A DNA stretch of 64,000 nt from Allomuricauda sp. M10 (lineage in GTDB: Bacteria > Bacteroidota > Bacteroidia > Flavobacteriales > Flavobacteriaceae). The stretch covers positions 62,001 to 126,000 of the forward strand of contig NZ_JAJGBN010000007.1 in assembly GCF_020782875.1 (NCBI RefSeq). The letters run 5' to 3'. The translations under genes and the position numbers were made by a program. Positions 9,187 through 18,180 of this stretch are shown here, in pieces (within the stretch, counting starts at the first letter, position 1; every line of letters starts with the position of its first letter). Below the pieces are notes generated by a model, which saw only the letters and a list, made by a program, of their open reading frames with translations, did not search any database and had not been told where the DNA came from.

Positions 9187-10293
9187 ATGAAGATTTCAGG
9201 ATGGCTGTTCTTGCCGTTGTGCATTGTATTTGTGCATTGCAAACCCAATAATGGTAAAAAAGAATCCGCAACGGACTCAGAAATCCAAACTTCGGAGAGT
9301 AGGTCCTCTACCGTTTTTGATCCAACCGATCATCCTACACCAGAAGGAATGGTATGGATTCCAAGTGGGGAATTTATGCAAGGTGCCGTTTCTTCGGATA
9401 AAATGGCCATGGGACATGAAAAGCCCGCTCACCCGGTGTTCGTTGATGGATTTTATATGGATGTTCATGAGGTGACCAATGCCCAATTTGCTCAATTTGT
9501 AAAGGAAACCGCTTACGTGACGATTGCCGAGCGTGCAATAGATTGGGAAGAAATGAAAAAACAATTGCCCCAAGGAACACCCAAACCGCATGACTCCATT
9601 TTACAACCAGGATCTCTCATATTTAAAAAAACCAAGTCCACTGTACCCAACCTCTATGATTATTCACAGTGGTGGGAATGGAAAATCGGCGCAAGTTGGG
9701 AACACCCCAATGGACCAGAAAGTGATATAATGGGCAAGGAAAATAATCCTGTGATACATATTGCGTTGGAAGATGCATTGGCGTATTGCAAATGGGCGGG
9801 GAGAAGATTGCCTACTGAGGCCGAATGGGAATATGCGGCAAGGGCCGGAAAGAAGAACGACCTGTTTTTCTGGGGTAACGATGTGGGGCAACTCAGTAAA
9901 CATGCCAATTCTTGGGAAGGGGAGTTCCCCGTGACCAACACCCAAGAGGACGGATTTGAGCGTCGTGCCCCAGTGATGAGTTATCCTCCAAACGATTTTG
10001 GCCTTTATGACATGGCAGGAAATGTTTGGGAATGGACCGATGACTGGTATAATACAAAGTATTATAAGCAGCTGGCGGACCAAAATGAAACGGCCCAAAA
10101 TCCCAAAGGGGCATCCAAAGCCTTTAATCCATCCAATCCATATGCGGAAGAAAAGGTCATCAAAGGCGGTTCGTTCCTGTGCAGTGCCTCGTACTGTGCA
10201 AGTTATAGGATCAGTGCCCGAATGGGCACAAGTCCCGATTCTGGCATGGAACATTTGGGATTTAGAACCGTTTTGTCCCCTCCATCGGAATAA
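9187..10293 (+). CDS. formylglycine-generating enzyme, lipoprotein
   Basis: A 368-residue protein of the SUMF1/FGE-sulfatase fold. The N-terminus is a lipoprotein signal (hydrophobic stretch, then HC at residues 18-19). The FGE domain spans about residues 54-365: GMVWIPSGEFMQG, the VFVDGFYMDVHEVTN motif, GRRLPTEAEWEYAARAG, DMAGNVWEWTDDWY, and the C-terminal GGSFLCSASYCASYRISAR. Cys332 and Cys337, spaced C-x4-C, match the two catalytic copper-binding cysteines of true aerobic FGEs, which many FGE-like proteins lack. It should therefore convert a sulfatase cysteine to formylglycine in the periplasm. No sulfatase gene is visible in this window, and the neighbour downstream is a convergent regulator, so its client must be elsewhere or be another protein. 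Confidence 0.88.
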   Translation: MKISGWLFLPLCIVFVHCKPNNGKKESATDSEIQTSESRSSTVFDPTDHPTPEGMVWIPSGEFMQGAVSSDKMAMGHEKPAHPVFVDGFYMDVHEVTNAQFAQFVKETAYVTIAERAIDWEEMKKQLPQGTPKPHDSILQPGSLIFKKTKSTVPNLYDYSQWWEWKIGASWEHPNGPESDIMGKENNPVIHIALEDALAYCKWAGRRLPTEAEWEYAARAGKKNDLFFWGNDVGQLSKHANSWEGEFPVTNTQEDGFERRAPVMSYPPNDFGLYDMAGNVWEWTDDWYNTKYYKQLADQNETAQNPKGASKAFNPSNPYAEEKVIKGGSFLCSASYCASYRISARMGTSPDSGMEHLGFRTVLSPPSE

Positions 10294-10326
10294 GATCCAA
10301 ACACATTTTTTGTATGGTTGTACTGA

Positions 10327-10343
10327 ATTTGATCTGATCAAAT
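10327..10343. terminator. candidate bidirectional terminator hairpin
   Basis: ATTTGAT and ATCAAAT form a perfect 7-bp stem around CTG between two convergent genes, overlapping the stop codon of the minus-strand regulator. The stem is AT-rich and no long T-run follows, so its strength is doubtful. Confidence 0.35.
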
Positions 10344-13202
10344 GTTCATTAAAAATCCGTTGAGGTTTTCTTTTCGACCCAGACCCAGTTTTTTTCGTAG
10401 CCTATAACGAGCCAACTCCACACCGCCGTTGGAAATGTTCATGACTTCCGCGATTTCCTTTGTGGACATGTTCATCAGTAAATAAGTGGAAAGATCGAGT
10501 TCCCTTGAAGAAATATCGGGATATTTTTCCTTGAGTCTTTTTAAAAAATCAAAGTGCACGTTCTTGATGTGTTTCTCCAGATCGTTCCAACTGTTGCCAT
10601 TGATTTCCTTCATGATACTTTTCTTTAAAGTAGTCAATTGGGCCTTACTTTGATCGTTCATGGATTCCGTGTCCATTTCCTTCAACTTTTGAATGATCGT
10701 GTTCAATATTTTGTTCTTTTTCACCACTTGAAGGGAATTGTTGACCAATTCCTTGTCCTTGGCCAATATTTTGGTCTTTAATCTATCCCTGTTCAACTTT
10801 TGGATCTTCTTCTCCAATTTGTATTGTTCCAGACGTATTTTGGATTCTTTTTCCAGATAGATCCTACGTTGTTCAATGGTTTCGTAATACCTGTTCTTTC
10901 TTATTTTGGCCTTAATTTGAAGGCGTACTAAAAAAATGGCCAGGCAACCCAACAAAAAGTATCCGATATAGGCAATGATATGTCTGTACCATGGCGGACT
11001 AACGGTAAAGGTCAGGGTAGCAGGCTCGGATTCAAGACCATAACTGTTTTTTTCTTTCAACCACATGGTGTAGGTACCTTCCTTTAGGTTGGTATATTCC
11101 TTGATCGATTGTTTGGACCAAGGACTCCATTGCAGGTCAAAGGGTTCTAATTGATACGCATATTGAATGTTGTCCTGATTTTCAAAATCGGGGGAGGAGA
11201 AGGTGAATTTCACATTGTTTTTGGCATAGGGCAGTTCCAAGTTCGATTCTTTTAGTTGTGGATTACCCTGAACATAGGATTGATCGCCAAACGCGAAGGT
11301 CCGAATGAATACCTTGGGTTTGGAAATGTTCTCGCTGGAAAACTCGGAATTGTAATGTGCCAGGCCATTGATCATTCCAATAAAGATATTTTTGGGATCC
11401 AAGGTGTTCACGGATAGATAATTGAAAACAAAATTGCCCTTAAGGATAGAAAAAGGTTCCATAACATTGGAATAGCCACCACTTTCAGATTTCATCAAAA
11501 CGCCCAACGATTCTGAGTTGTCATAGGAATACCAAAGATTTCCATACGTATCCTGCAATACGGAATTAATGGGAGGTATGTCTTGGAACAATCCACTTAG
11601 TGCGGTTTCTTCCTGAAAGGCATCAAAATTTTTGGAATATGTATAAAAATGGTTGTTGGCAACGAAATATAAGGTGTTGTTTATTTTTTGAAGGGTATGG
11701 ATAGCATTCTCTTCAAGGGTTTGGAATTTGTTCTTGACCGTGAACGTATCAAATCCATCATTGAAGGCCAATTGATATAGCGTCTGATCCCGAAGAAGCC
11801 ACAAATATCCTGATTCAAGTTCAAAATCCTTGGAACTGTTGTAAAATCCCTGTACCCTATTTTTAAAGTTGATACCACTCTTTGTTCGCTCAAAAATGGT
11901 AAACCCACCATAATTGGAACCAATAAAGAGATTAGGATGTTCGGGTATTGCTTTAAATCCAAAATACCCCGTATGGTCAAGGACCCGGTCCACTTTTCCA
12001 TCTTTGATGATCAAGGCACCCTTGTTGTTGGCACAGATAAGTTCCCCTGAAATCACCTGAATATTCCATGATTGGGCAGTAGTTCCCTCTACCAATCTGA
12101 AAGTGTCATCAGTAAAAGTCCCTTGCAAGTAATGGTAAAAAACCCCTTGGTTGGTTGCCACATATAAAACTCCGTTGTGCGTAATGGAGGCATATACGGA
12201 ACTTAAATTAAGACTGGAACTGAAATAGGTAAAAGGCGAATTGATGTTCAGATAGGAAATACCATTATCAAGACCCAGCCAAAGATTGTTGGTGTTGTCT
12301 ATGAACGAATGGAGCACCGTGTTGTTCTTAAGCCCTTTCTTAAGGTCTACATGCTGAATGATCTCTCCTTTATTGTCACAAATAATGATTCCTCCCAAAA
12401 CGGAGTTCAACGCAATGGCATTTTTATTGATCCTTACCCCACCTAGTGAGCTGTTCTTTTTTAAAAACTCATTTGCCTCTGTGTTCCAGGGCGACACATT
12501 TTGTCCATCATAAACAAAAAGTCCCGCTTCCAATGTGGCTATCAACAACTGATCGCGATCCATGGCAAACATGCCCCAAATTTCATATCCGTTGAGGACT
12601 GTGGTGCCAGGTAAAGGAACCAATTCCCCATTTTTGTATTCGGTGATGCCCTTGGTAATATCCTGAAAGTAGATTTTGTTGTCCACCTGATGTGAAAATT
12701 GAAATCTTCCTTCTACGGGCAATATAGAAATGGTTCCATTTTTAAAAACGTACCCAGCGGTAAAGGATTGGAATAGTACTTCTTGGTCAACAATGTGGAT
12801 CCTCCAGATAAAGTCAGTTGAGCGGTATTTTTCATCAGGAACTTTCGGAATCAGTGAAACGTAATCCAGCATTCCCTTGTCATTGGATTCAAAATACCCG
12901 AATTCATTATACGCCCCAACGTAGATCCGTCCGGTAATGGAATCAAATTTCACCGATCGTATATTGGTGGAGTTGGGGATGGTGTAGGTGCGCCAGGTGG
13001 CACCATCAAACTGCAATAGGCCATTATTATTGGCGAAATACATATTGCCATTCGAATCCTGGTCAATATCCCAGTTTTGGGTTCCACTTTGGTATTCTGC
13101 CTTGGTAAAGTTTCTAATGTTGGGCAACCCATTTCCCTTTATCTGCGAATGGGTACCTGCTGTAGCGAACAAAAAAGCGATTGCCAGCAGCAATTTCAGC
13201 AT
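10338..13202 (-). CDS. membrane-spanning triple-Tyr sensor with LuxR-type HTH
   Basis: This regulator of about 954 residues has no kinase. The ATG at 13202 gives a proper signal peptide (MLKLLLAIAFLFATAGTHSQ); an ATG at 13247 would add 15 residues before it. The periplasmic part is a beta-propeller-like ligand-sensing region (repeats such as QNWDIDQDSNGNMYFANNNGLL) ending in a Y_Y_Y domain (YAYQLEPFDLQWSPWS). A single transmembrane helix follows (HIIAYIGYFLLGCLAIFLV), then a cytoplasmic coiled coil rich in Lys and Glu, and a C-terminal LuxR/GerE-type helix-turn-helix (SSRELDLSTYLL, STKEIAEVMNIS, ARYRLRKKLGL). It is divergent from susC of PUL 1 and probably activates it on sensing an oligosaccharide. 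The 17-bp direct repeat in the shared region is the likely site. Confidence 0.88.
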   Translation of the reverse strand: MLKLLLAIAFLFATAGTHSQIKGNGLPNIRNFTKAEYQSGTQNWDIDQDSNGNMYFANNNGLLQFDGATWRTYTIPNSTNIRSVKFDSITGRIYVGAYNEFGYFESNDKGMLDYVSLIPKVPDEKYRSTDFIWRIHIVDQEVLFQSFTAGYVFKNGTISILPVEGRFQFSHQVDNKIYFQDITKGITEYKNGELVPLPGTTVLNGYEIWGMFAMDRDQLLIATLEAGLFVYDGQNVSPWNTEANEFLKKNSSLGGVRINKNAIALNSVLGGIIICDNKGEIIQHVDLKKGLKNNTVLHSFIDNTNNLWLGLDNGISYLNINSPFTYFSSSLNLSSVYASITHNGVLYVATNQGVFYHYLQGTFTDDTFRLVEGTTAQSWNIQVISGELICANNKGALIIKDGKVDRVLDHTGYFGFKAIPEHPNLFIGSNYGGFTIFERTKSGINFKNRVQGFYNSSKDFELESGYLWLLRDQTLYQLAFNDGFDTFTVKNKFQTLEENAIHTLQKINNTLYFVANNHFYTYSKNFDAFQEETALSGLFQDIPPINSVLQDTYGNLWYSYDNSESLGVLMKSESGGYSNVMEPFSILKGNFVFNYLSVNTLDPKNIFIGMINGLAHYNSEFSSENISKPKVFIRTFAFGDQSYVQGNPQLKESNLELPYAKNNVKFTFSSPDFENQDNIQYAYQLEPFDLQWSPWSKQSIKEYTNLKEGTYTMWLKEKNSYGLESEPATLTFTVSPPWYRHIIAYIGYFLLGCLAIFLVRLQIKAKIRKNRYYETIEQRRIYLEKESKIRLEQYKLEKKIQKLNRDRLKTKILAKDKELVNNSLQVVKKNKILNTIIQKLKEMDTESMNDQSKAQLTTLKKSIMKEINGNSWNDLEKHIKNVHFDFLKRLKEKYPDISSRELDLSTYLLMNMSTKEIAEVMNISNGGVELARYRLRKKLGLGRKENLNGFLMNI

Positions 13203-13399
13203 GGAAGGAAAAGAAATTCCTGTGTATGAAAATGGAGGGTTCGTCATCCGAAAAAGCTTTCAAAATCCACATTTTACGGGGCGTTTGCCGGGATTTTCCT
13301 GCAAGTTATTCCATTGTTGTGTTTTTTACAAAATGTATATAGGAAAAAGTAAGTGTTATTAAAAATTAAATAATTGAAAAACAAGGTTTTAATTATTTT

Positions 13400-13448
13400 T
13401 TTGATGTGTTTTTGTAAATATTTTAATTGGATTTGATGTGTTTTTGTA
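13400..13448. promoter_or_regulatory. 17-bp direct repeat, likely regulator-binding site of PUL 1
   Basis: TTTGATGTGTTTTTGTA occurs perfectly at 13400-13416 and again at 13432-13448, a 32-bp period or about three helical turns. It lies in the 339-bp divergent region between the triple-Tyr/LuxR regulator and susC, about 95-140 bp before the susC ATG. A looser third match (GATGTAATTGTTGTA) is at 13453-13467. Tandem sites on one DNA face fit a dimeric activator. The binding role is inference. The rest of the region is very AT-rich with no clear -7 box. Confidence 0.55.
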
Positions 13449-13541
13449 GTGGGATGTAATTGTTGTATTGGTAAAATGATATCTAATATCGTTGTCAAAT
13501 GCATAATATTTTAACAATAATTAACTTAAACTAACAAACGC

Positions 13542-16500
13542 ATGAAGCTAACTAAGTCATTCGTACTATGCGCTTTATCTTTGATTTTTTCCGCGTATGT
13601 ACAGGCCCAAAGCATAACGGTCCGTGGATTGGTTAAAGATGATGGGGGAATTCCCCTTCCTGGAGCATCGGTGGTGCTCAAAAATACCAATACCGGAGTT
13701 TCCACGGATTTTGATGGAAATTTTGAAATTTCTGCACCTACCGATGGTGTTTTGGTTTTCAGCTATATCGGGTATGTTCCCGTTGAAGAAGCCATAAACG
13801 GCAGAACCGAGATCAATGTAACCCTGGTTTCGGATGTAAATCTATTGGATGAGATTGTAGTGGTAGGGTATGGTACCCAAAAGAAAAGTGTGGTTACCGG
13901 TGCCATTTCAGGGGTAAAGGAAAGTGACCTTGAGGATTTGCCTATTACCCGTATCGAACAGTCTTTACAAGGTAGGGCCTCGGGTATTACCATAGCTGCC
14001 AATACCGGTCAGCCAGGAGCATCGTCCACCATCAGGGTTAGGGGTATAACCACCCTTAACAACAACGAACCACTTTGGGTTGTGGATGGGGTAATTGTAG
14101 ATGCTGGGGGAATCGGTTACTTGAATCAGTCCGATATTGCTTCCATTGAAGTTTTGAAAGATGCGGCATCGGCGGCGATTTATGGATCTCGTGCTGCAGC
14201 CGGGGTTATTCTGGTAACGACCAAAAGCGGTAAATCTGGAAAACTGAGTGTCAATTATAGTGGATATACCGGTGTTTCTGGTCCTGCCAGAAAATTGGAT
14301 CTGCTCAATGCCACTGAATATGCAAGCTTAAGGAACGAAGCTTCCGTTGCAGCCGGTGGAAGCATTCTTTTTGCTGATCCTGCTTCCTACGGTAAAGGAA
14401 CCGATTGGCAAGAATTGATTTTCAATAAAAGTGCCAAACGTGAAAACCATGAATTGAGCATCAGTGGTGGTAATGAAAAGTCAACCTTCTACGCTTCATT
14501 TGGTTACTTGGATCAAGAAGGTATCGTGGTATCGGACATCTCCCATTATATCCGAAAGAACTTCCGTTTGAACTCAACCCACAAAATCAATGATTATTTA
14601 AGGTTTGGGCAAACATTTGGGTATTCCAACGAAAAGAATGCCGCTATTGATGGGAATACTTTCTACGGTGGACCGCTATCTTCTGCTGTCAACCTAGATC
14701 CTATAACTCCAGCTATAGAAACCGACCCAACCGCTTTAAGTGGGGTTCCTTATGTTGGGGATACTGGTGGACTTCGTTCCGATTTGATCTTGGCTCCAAA
14801 CGGTTTTCCCTACGGTATTTCCACATTGGTAGGTCAGGAAATGACCAACCCATTGGCTTTCACCCAAACAAGATTGGGTAACCATAGCTGGTCCGATAAT
14901 TTTGTAGGTAATGCTTATTTTGAAGTAGAACCCATCAAAAATTTAAGGGTTAGGAGTACTTTCGGTGGAAAATTGGCTTATTGGGGCGGACAATCGTTCA
15001 ATCCTGTAGCTTTTTTAACTTCTTCATTCGTAACCTCCCAGAACAGTCTATCTAGAAATACCAATAAAGGTTTTGGCTGGAACATAGAAAATACTGCTTC
15101 CTATACCAAGGAAATCGGGGAGCATGATTTCACTGCTCTATTGGGACAGGGTGTTTATGTGGATAACATTACCGAAGGGCAATCCATTACCTACAACAAT
15201 ATTCCCGTGAACGATTATAAATTGGCATCCTTCAATTTTGATATCCCAACGGAACAGATCAATGCCAGCGCCTATACCGGTGTTATCCATAAAGTGACCT
15301 CTCTTTTTGCAAGATTGAACTACGCTTACATGGAAAAATATCTTTTTACCGGTATCGTGAGGCGTGATGGTTCCAGTCGATTTGGATCCAATAACAAATA
15401 TGGCGTGTTCCCTTCCTTTTCTTTGGGATGGGTGGCCAATCGTGAGAACTTCTGGCCAGAGAACGATATTGTGAACCAATTGAAGATCCGTGGAAGCTAC
15501 GGAGTTACCGGTAGCGATCAGATCGGGGATTTCAGATATCTATCAACCATAGGTGATGGAAGAAACTATGCCGTGGGTACAACCGGTTCGGTTACCATTG
15601 GTAATAGCCCTGATGCACCTGCCAACCCAGATTTGAAATGGGAAGAAACCAGTCAGACCAACGTAGGTTTCGATGCAACACTCTTCCAAGGGTTGAGCGT
15701 TACTTTTGATTGGTACCTCAAGAAAACTACTGGTATCTTAAGGGATGTTCCCCTTCCAGGTTATGTTGGAGCAACCGGTAGTCCTGCAGGTAATGTGGCC
15801 GACATGGAAAACAGGGGTATAGACCTTGGATTATCATACAACAAGGATTTTGGGGATTTAGGTTTCTCGATCAGTGGAAACATGTCCACCGTGGAGAATG
15901 AAGTAACATTCTTGGGTACAGGGGTCGACTTTTTATCTGGAGGCACCACGGTTCAGGCCAGTACGTTCCCAATCACCCGTACTCAAGTGGGGCAACCTGT
16001 AAACTCTTTCTACGGTTTTGTGACCCAAGGAATTTTCCAAAGTCAGGCTGAGGTGGAAGCGTATACCAATTCTGAAGGAGTAATGATGCAGCCCAATGCC
16101 AAACCAGGGGACTTTAGATGGAAAGATGTGGATGGCGATGGCGTCATTACCGATAGTGATCGTGATTTCTTGGGAAGTTCCATTCCAAAGGTCACTTTTG
16201 GTATCAACCTGAATTTGAACTATAAAAACTTTGATCTGTTGGTGTTTGCCCAAGGTGCGGCCGGTAACAAACTTTTCCAGGCACTTCGTAGATTGGATAT
16301 CGGTAGTGCCAACTTCCAGACTTCCGCTTTGGGAAGATGGACAGGTGAAGGAACCTCAAATTCCTTCCCAAGGCTCACCACCAACGATACCAATAAAAAC
16401 TTTACCAACCCTTCCGATTTCTATTTGGAAGACGGTGACTATTTGAGATTCAAGACCATTCAGTTTGGATATACCTTCCCACAAGATGTGATGAACAAAG

Positions 16501-16664
16501 TGGGCGTTACCAAATTGAGGTTGTACGTAACTGCAGAGAACCTGATCACCTTTACCAAATACACAGGCTTCGACCCAGAGATCGGTGGTGATGTATTCGG
16601 TATTGACAGGGGGTATTACCCACAGGCAAGAACAGGAATGTTGGGTGTTAATTTACAATTCTAA
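13542..16664 (+). CDS. SusC/RagA TonB-dependent outer-membrane transporter (PUL 1)
   Basis: A 1040-residue SusC-family protein. A signal peptide ends at about residue 22 (YVQAQ). A carboxypeptidase-regulatory-like domain with the SusC signature follows (VKDDGGIPLPGASVVLKNT, TDFDGNFEI, about 27-105), then the plug domain (about 115-230: LQGRASGITIAANTGQPG, STIRVRGITTLNNNEPLWVVDG, IASIEVLKDAASAAIYGSRAAAGVI), and a 22-strand-type barrel to the aromatic C-terminus LGVNLQF. With SusD it imports oligosaccharides across the outer membrane using TonB energy. susD starts 11 bases after the stop. The linked GH30, GH16 and GH5 genes suggest a beta-glucan ligand such as laminarin fragments. Confidence 0.97.
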   Translation: MKLTKSFVLCALSLIFSAYVQAQSITVRGLVKDDGGIPLPGASVVLKNTNTGVSTDFDGNFEISAPTDGVLVFSYIGYVPVEEAINGRTEINVTLVSDVNLLDEIVVVGYGTQKKSVVTGAISGVKESDLEDLPITRIEQSLQGRASGITIAANTGQPGASSTIRVRGITTLNNNEPLWVVDGVIVDAGGIGYLNQSDIASIEVLKDAASAAIYGSRAAAGVILVTTKSGKSGKLSVNYSGYTGVSGPARKLDLLNATEYASLRNEASVAAGGSILFADPASYGKGTDWQELIFNKSAKRENHELSISGGNEKSTFYASFGYLDQEGIVVSDISHYIRKNFRLNSTHKINDYLRFGQTFGYSNEKNAAIDGNTFYGGPLSSAVNLDPITPAIETDPTALSGVPYVGDTGGLRSDLILAPNGFPYGISTLVGQEMTNPLAFTQTRLGNHSWSDNFVGNAYFEVEPIKNLRVRSTFGGKLAYWGGQSFNPVAFLTSSFVTSQNSLSRNTNKGFGWNIENTASYTKEIGEHDFTALLGQGVYVDNITEGQSITYNNIPVNDYKLASFNFDIPTEQINASAYTGVIHKVTSLFARLNYAYMEKYLFTGIVRRDGSSRFGSNNKYGVFPSFSLGWVANRENFWPENDIVNQLKIRGSYGVTGSDQIGDFRYLSTIGDGRNYAVGTTGSVTIGNSPDAPANPDLKWEETSQTNVGFDATLFQGLSVTFDWYLKKTTGILRDVPLPGYVGATGSPAGNVADMENRGIDLGLSYNKDFGDLGFSISGNMSTVENEVTFLGTGVDFLSGGTTVQASTFPITRTQVGQPVNSFYGFVTQGIFQSQAEVEAYTNSEGVMMQPNAKPGDFRWKDVDGDGVITDSDRDFLGSSIPKVTFGINLNLNYKNFDLLVFAQGAAGNKLFQALRRLDIGSANFQTSALGRWTGEGTSNSFPRLTTNDTNKNFTNPSDFYLEDGDYLRFKTIQFGYTFPQDVMNKVGVTKLRLYVTAENLITFTKYTGFDPEIGGDVFGIDRGYYPQARTGMLGVNLQF

Positions 16665-16674
16665 AAAAACGATT

Positions 16675-18180
16675 ATGAAACTCGAAAACATAAAATATTT
16701 GGTTTTTGGTTTAGTACTTACATCCATCTCTTGCAGCAAGGAGTATTTGGATGTGGAACCAAAAGGAACGTATCTGGAGGAAAACTATTATAGTAACGAA
16801 ACCCAGGCGTATTCAGGCTTGATCGCCGTTTATGACATCTTGGGTAAAGAGGCCAGGGGATTTGAGAACATGGTGACCATGATGAATGCGGGATCTGACG
16901 ATCATTACGCAGGTGGTGGTGGACCTGATGATGGTGCAGGTATTCACGCTTTTTCAAATTACAGCATTACACCCTCAACCATCCCGACCAGCTTTTGGGA
17001 CGATTATTTTCAAGGGATTTTTAGGGCCAATGTGTTGATTGCAAAATTGCCCGAAGTTCCCATGTCCGATGCTACACGGGATAGGTTTACAGCAGAGGCC
17101 AAGGCGCTTCGTGCCTACTTCTATTTTCAATTGGTACGCATGTTCGGTAACATTCCGTTGATTGTAGATCCACTTCCAACTGCAGAAATTTATAATGTGG
17201 AACAGTCCTCCAAAGAGGCGGTTTATGCCCAAATAGAGGCAGATTTGGAAGAAGCCAAACTGGATTTGCCAGATATGGTGAACGCTGCTACCGAAGCGGG
17301 TCGTTTCTCCAAAGGGGCCGCACAGGCTTTATTGGGAAAAGTATATCTGTACGATGGTAAAAATGCCCAAGCGGCTGCAGAACTTGCTGAGGTGAACGGT
17401 ACCCCAGGTAGCACAAGCAAATATGGATACAGGCTTTTGGATGAATTTGCCGATCTATGGGATTTTGGGAACACTTTTAATTCGGAATCTATTTTAGAAA
17501 CCACCAATACCAACCAAAGTAATGCGGATTGGGGCTTTTGGGGTTCTGGGGCCGATGAGGGGAACAGCATCAACATCATGGTGGGGCCACGAAGCTATGT
17601 GCGCAGTGCGGGTTCCACAGCACCTGATTATGCACCGGGATGGAGTTTCAATGTTTTTACCAATGACTTTTACAACGCTATCGTGGGTGACCCAAGGTTT
17701 GATGAGACCATTGCAAACTTGAAGGCTTTTGAGGAAGGTGGCGAGATCGAATACTTACATGGTGACCAGGATACAGGTTACTACTTGAACAAGTTCATGC
17801 CACTCAACAGTGATGCTACTACTGGTGGTGGGGTGAAGGAATTGAACTACCAACAACACGTGTACATGATCCGTTTGGCCGACACCTACCTTTTGGAAGC
17901 TGAGGCTTTAGGAGGTTCTGGAACAAGGGCCCAAGCATTATTGGATGCTGTAAGGGCCAGGGTAGGATTAACTTCCGTACCGGTTTCCAATCAGGCCATC
18001 TGGAACGAACGTCGATTGGAATTGGCCGGTGAGGGCCACAGATGGTTCGATTTGGTAAGGACAGGAAATGCCGCAACCGTATTGGCCGGCCGTGGATTTA
18101 CGGCAGGAAAGAATGAAGTGTTGCCCATTCCATTAAAAGAATTGGAGAATACCAAATTGGTTCAAAACCCTAACTATTGA
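16675..18180 (+). CDS. SusD/RagB surface glycan-binding lipoprotein (PUL 1)
   Basis: A SusD-family protein of 501 residues. I chose the ATG at 16675 because it gives a lipoprotein signal (MKLENIKYLVFGLVLTSISC); the longer frame from 16585 would overlap susC and hide it. Cysteine is followed by SKEYLDVE, an acidic stretch typical of surface-exported lipoproteins. SusD motifs include the N-terminal NYYSNETQAYSGLIAVYDIL helix, AEAKALRAYFYFQLVRMFGNIPL (the TPR-like core), and the C-terminal NERRLELAGEGHRWFDLVRTG and EVLPIPLKEL. It acts as the lid on the SusC transporter and captures glycan at the cell surface. Its stop overlaps the next start (TTGATG). Confidence 0.96.
   Translation: MKLENIKYLVFGLVLTSISCSKEYLDVEPKGTYLEENYYSNETQAYSGLIAVYDILGKEARGFENMVTMMNAGSDDHYAGGGGPDDGAGIHAFSNYSITPSTIPTSFWDDYFQGIFRANVLIAKLPEVPMSDATRDRFTAEAKALRAYFYFQLVRMFGNIPLIVDPLPTAEIYNVEQSSKEAVYAQIEADLEEAKLDLPDMVNAATEAGRFSKGAAQALLGKVYLYDGKNAQAAAELAEVNGTPGSTSKYGYRLLDEFADLWDFGNTFNSESILETTNTNQSNADWGFWGSGADEGNSINIMVGPRSYVRSAGSTAPDYAPGWSFNVFTNDFYNAIVGDPRFDETIANLKAFEEGGEIEYLHGDQDTGYYLNKFMPLNSDATTGGGVKELNYQQHVYMIRLADTYLLEAEALGGSGTRAQALLDAVRARVGLTSVPVSNQAIWNERRLELAGEGHRWFDLVRTGNAATVLAGRGFTAGKNEVLPIPLKELENTKLVQNPNY

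Noticed and set aside
9187..10293. Reading the FGE-like protein as a gliding-motility GldK/GldJ paralogue
   Set aside because: The C-x4-C catalytic pair and the SYC.SYRISAR context match true FGE; gliding paralogues lack these cysteines.
13274..13504. 76-codon minus-strand frame in the divergent region before the first susC
   Set aside because: AT-rich composition and no domain; it spans the likely operator repeat.
16585..16674. Extended start of susD inside the susC gene
   Set aside because: It would place 30 non-signal residues before a proper lipoprotein signal and overlap susC by 80 bases.
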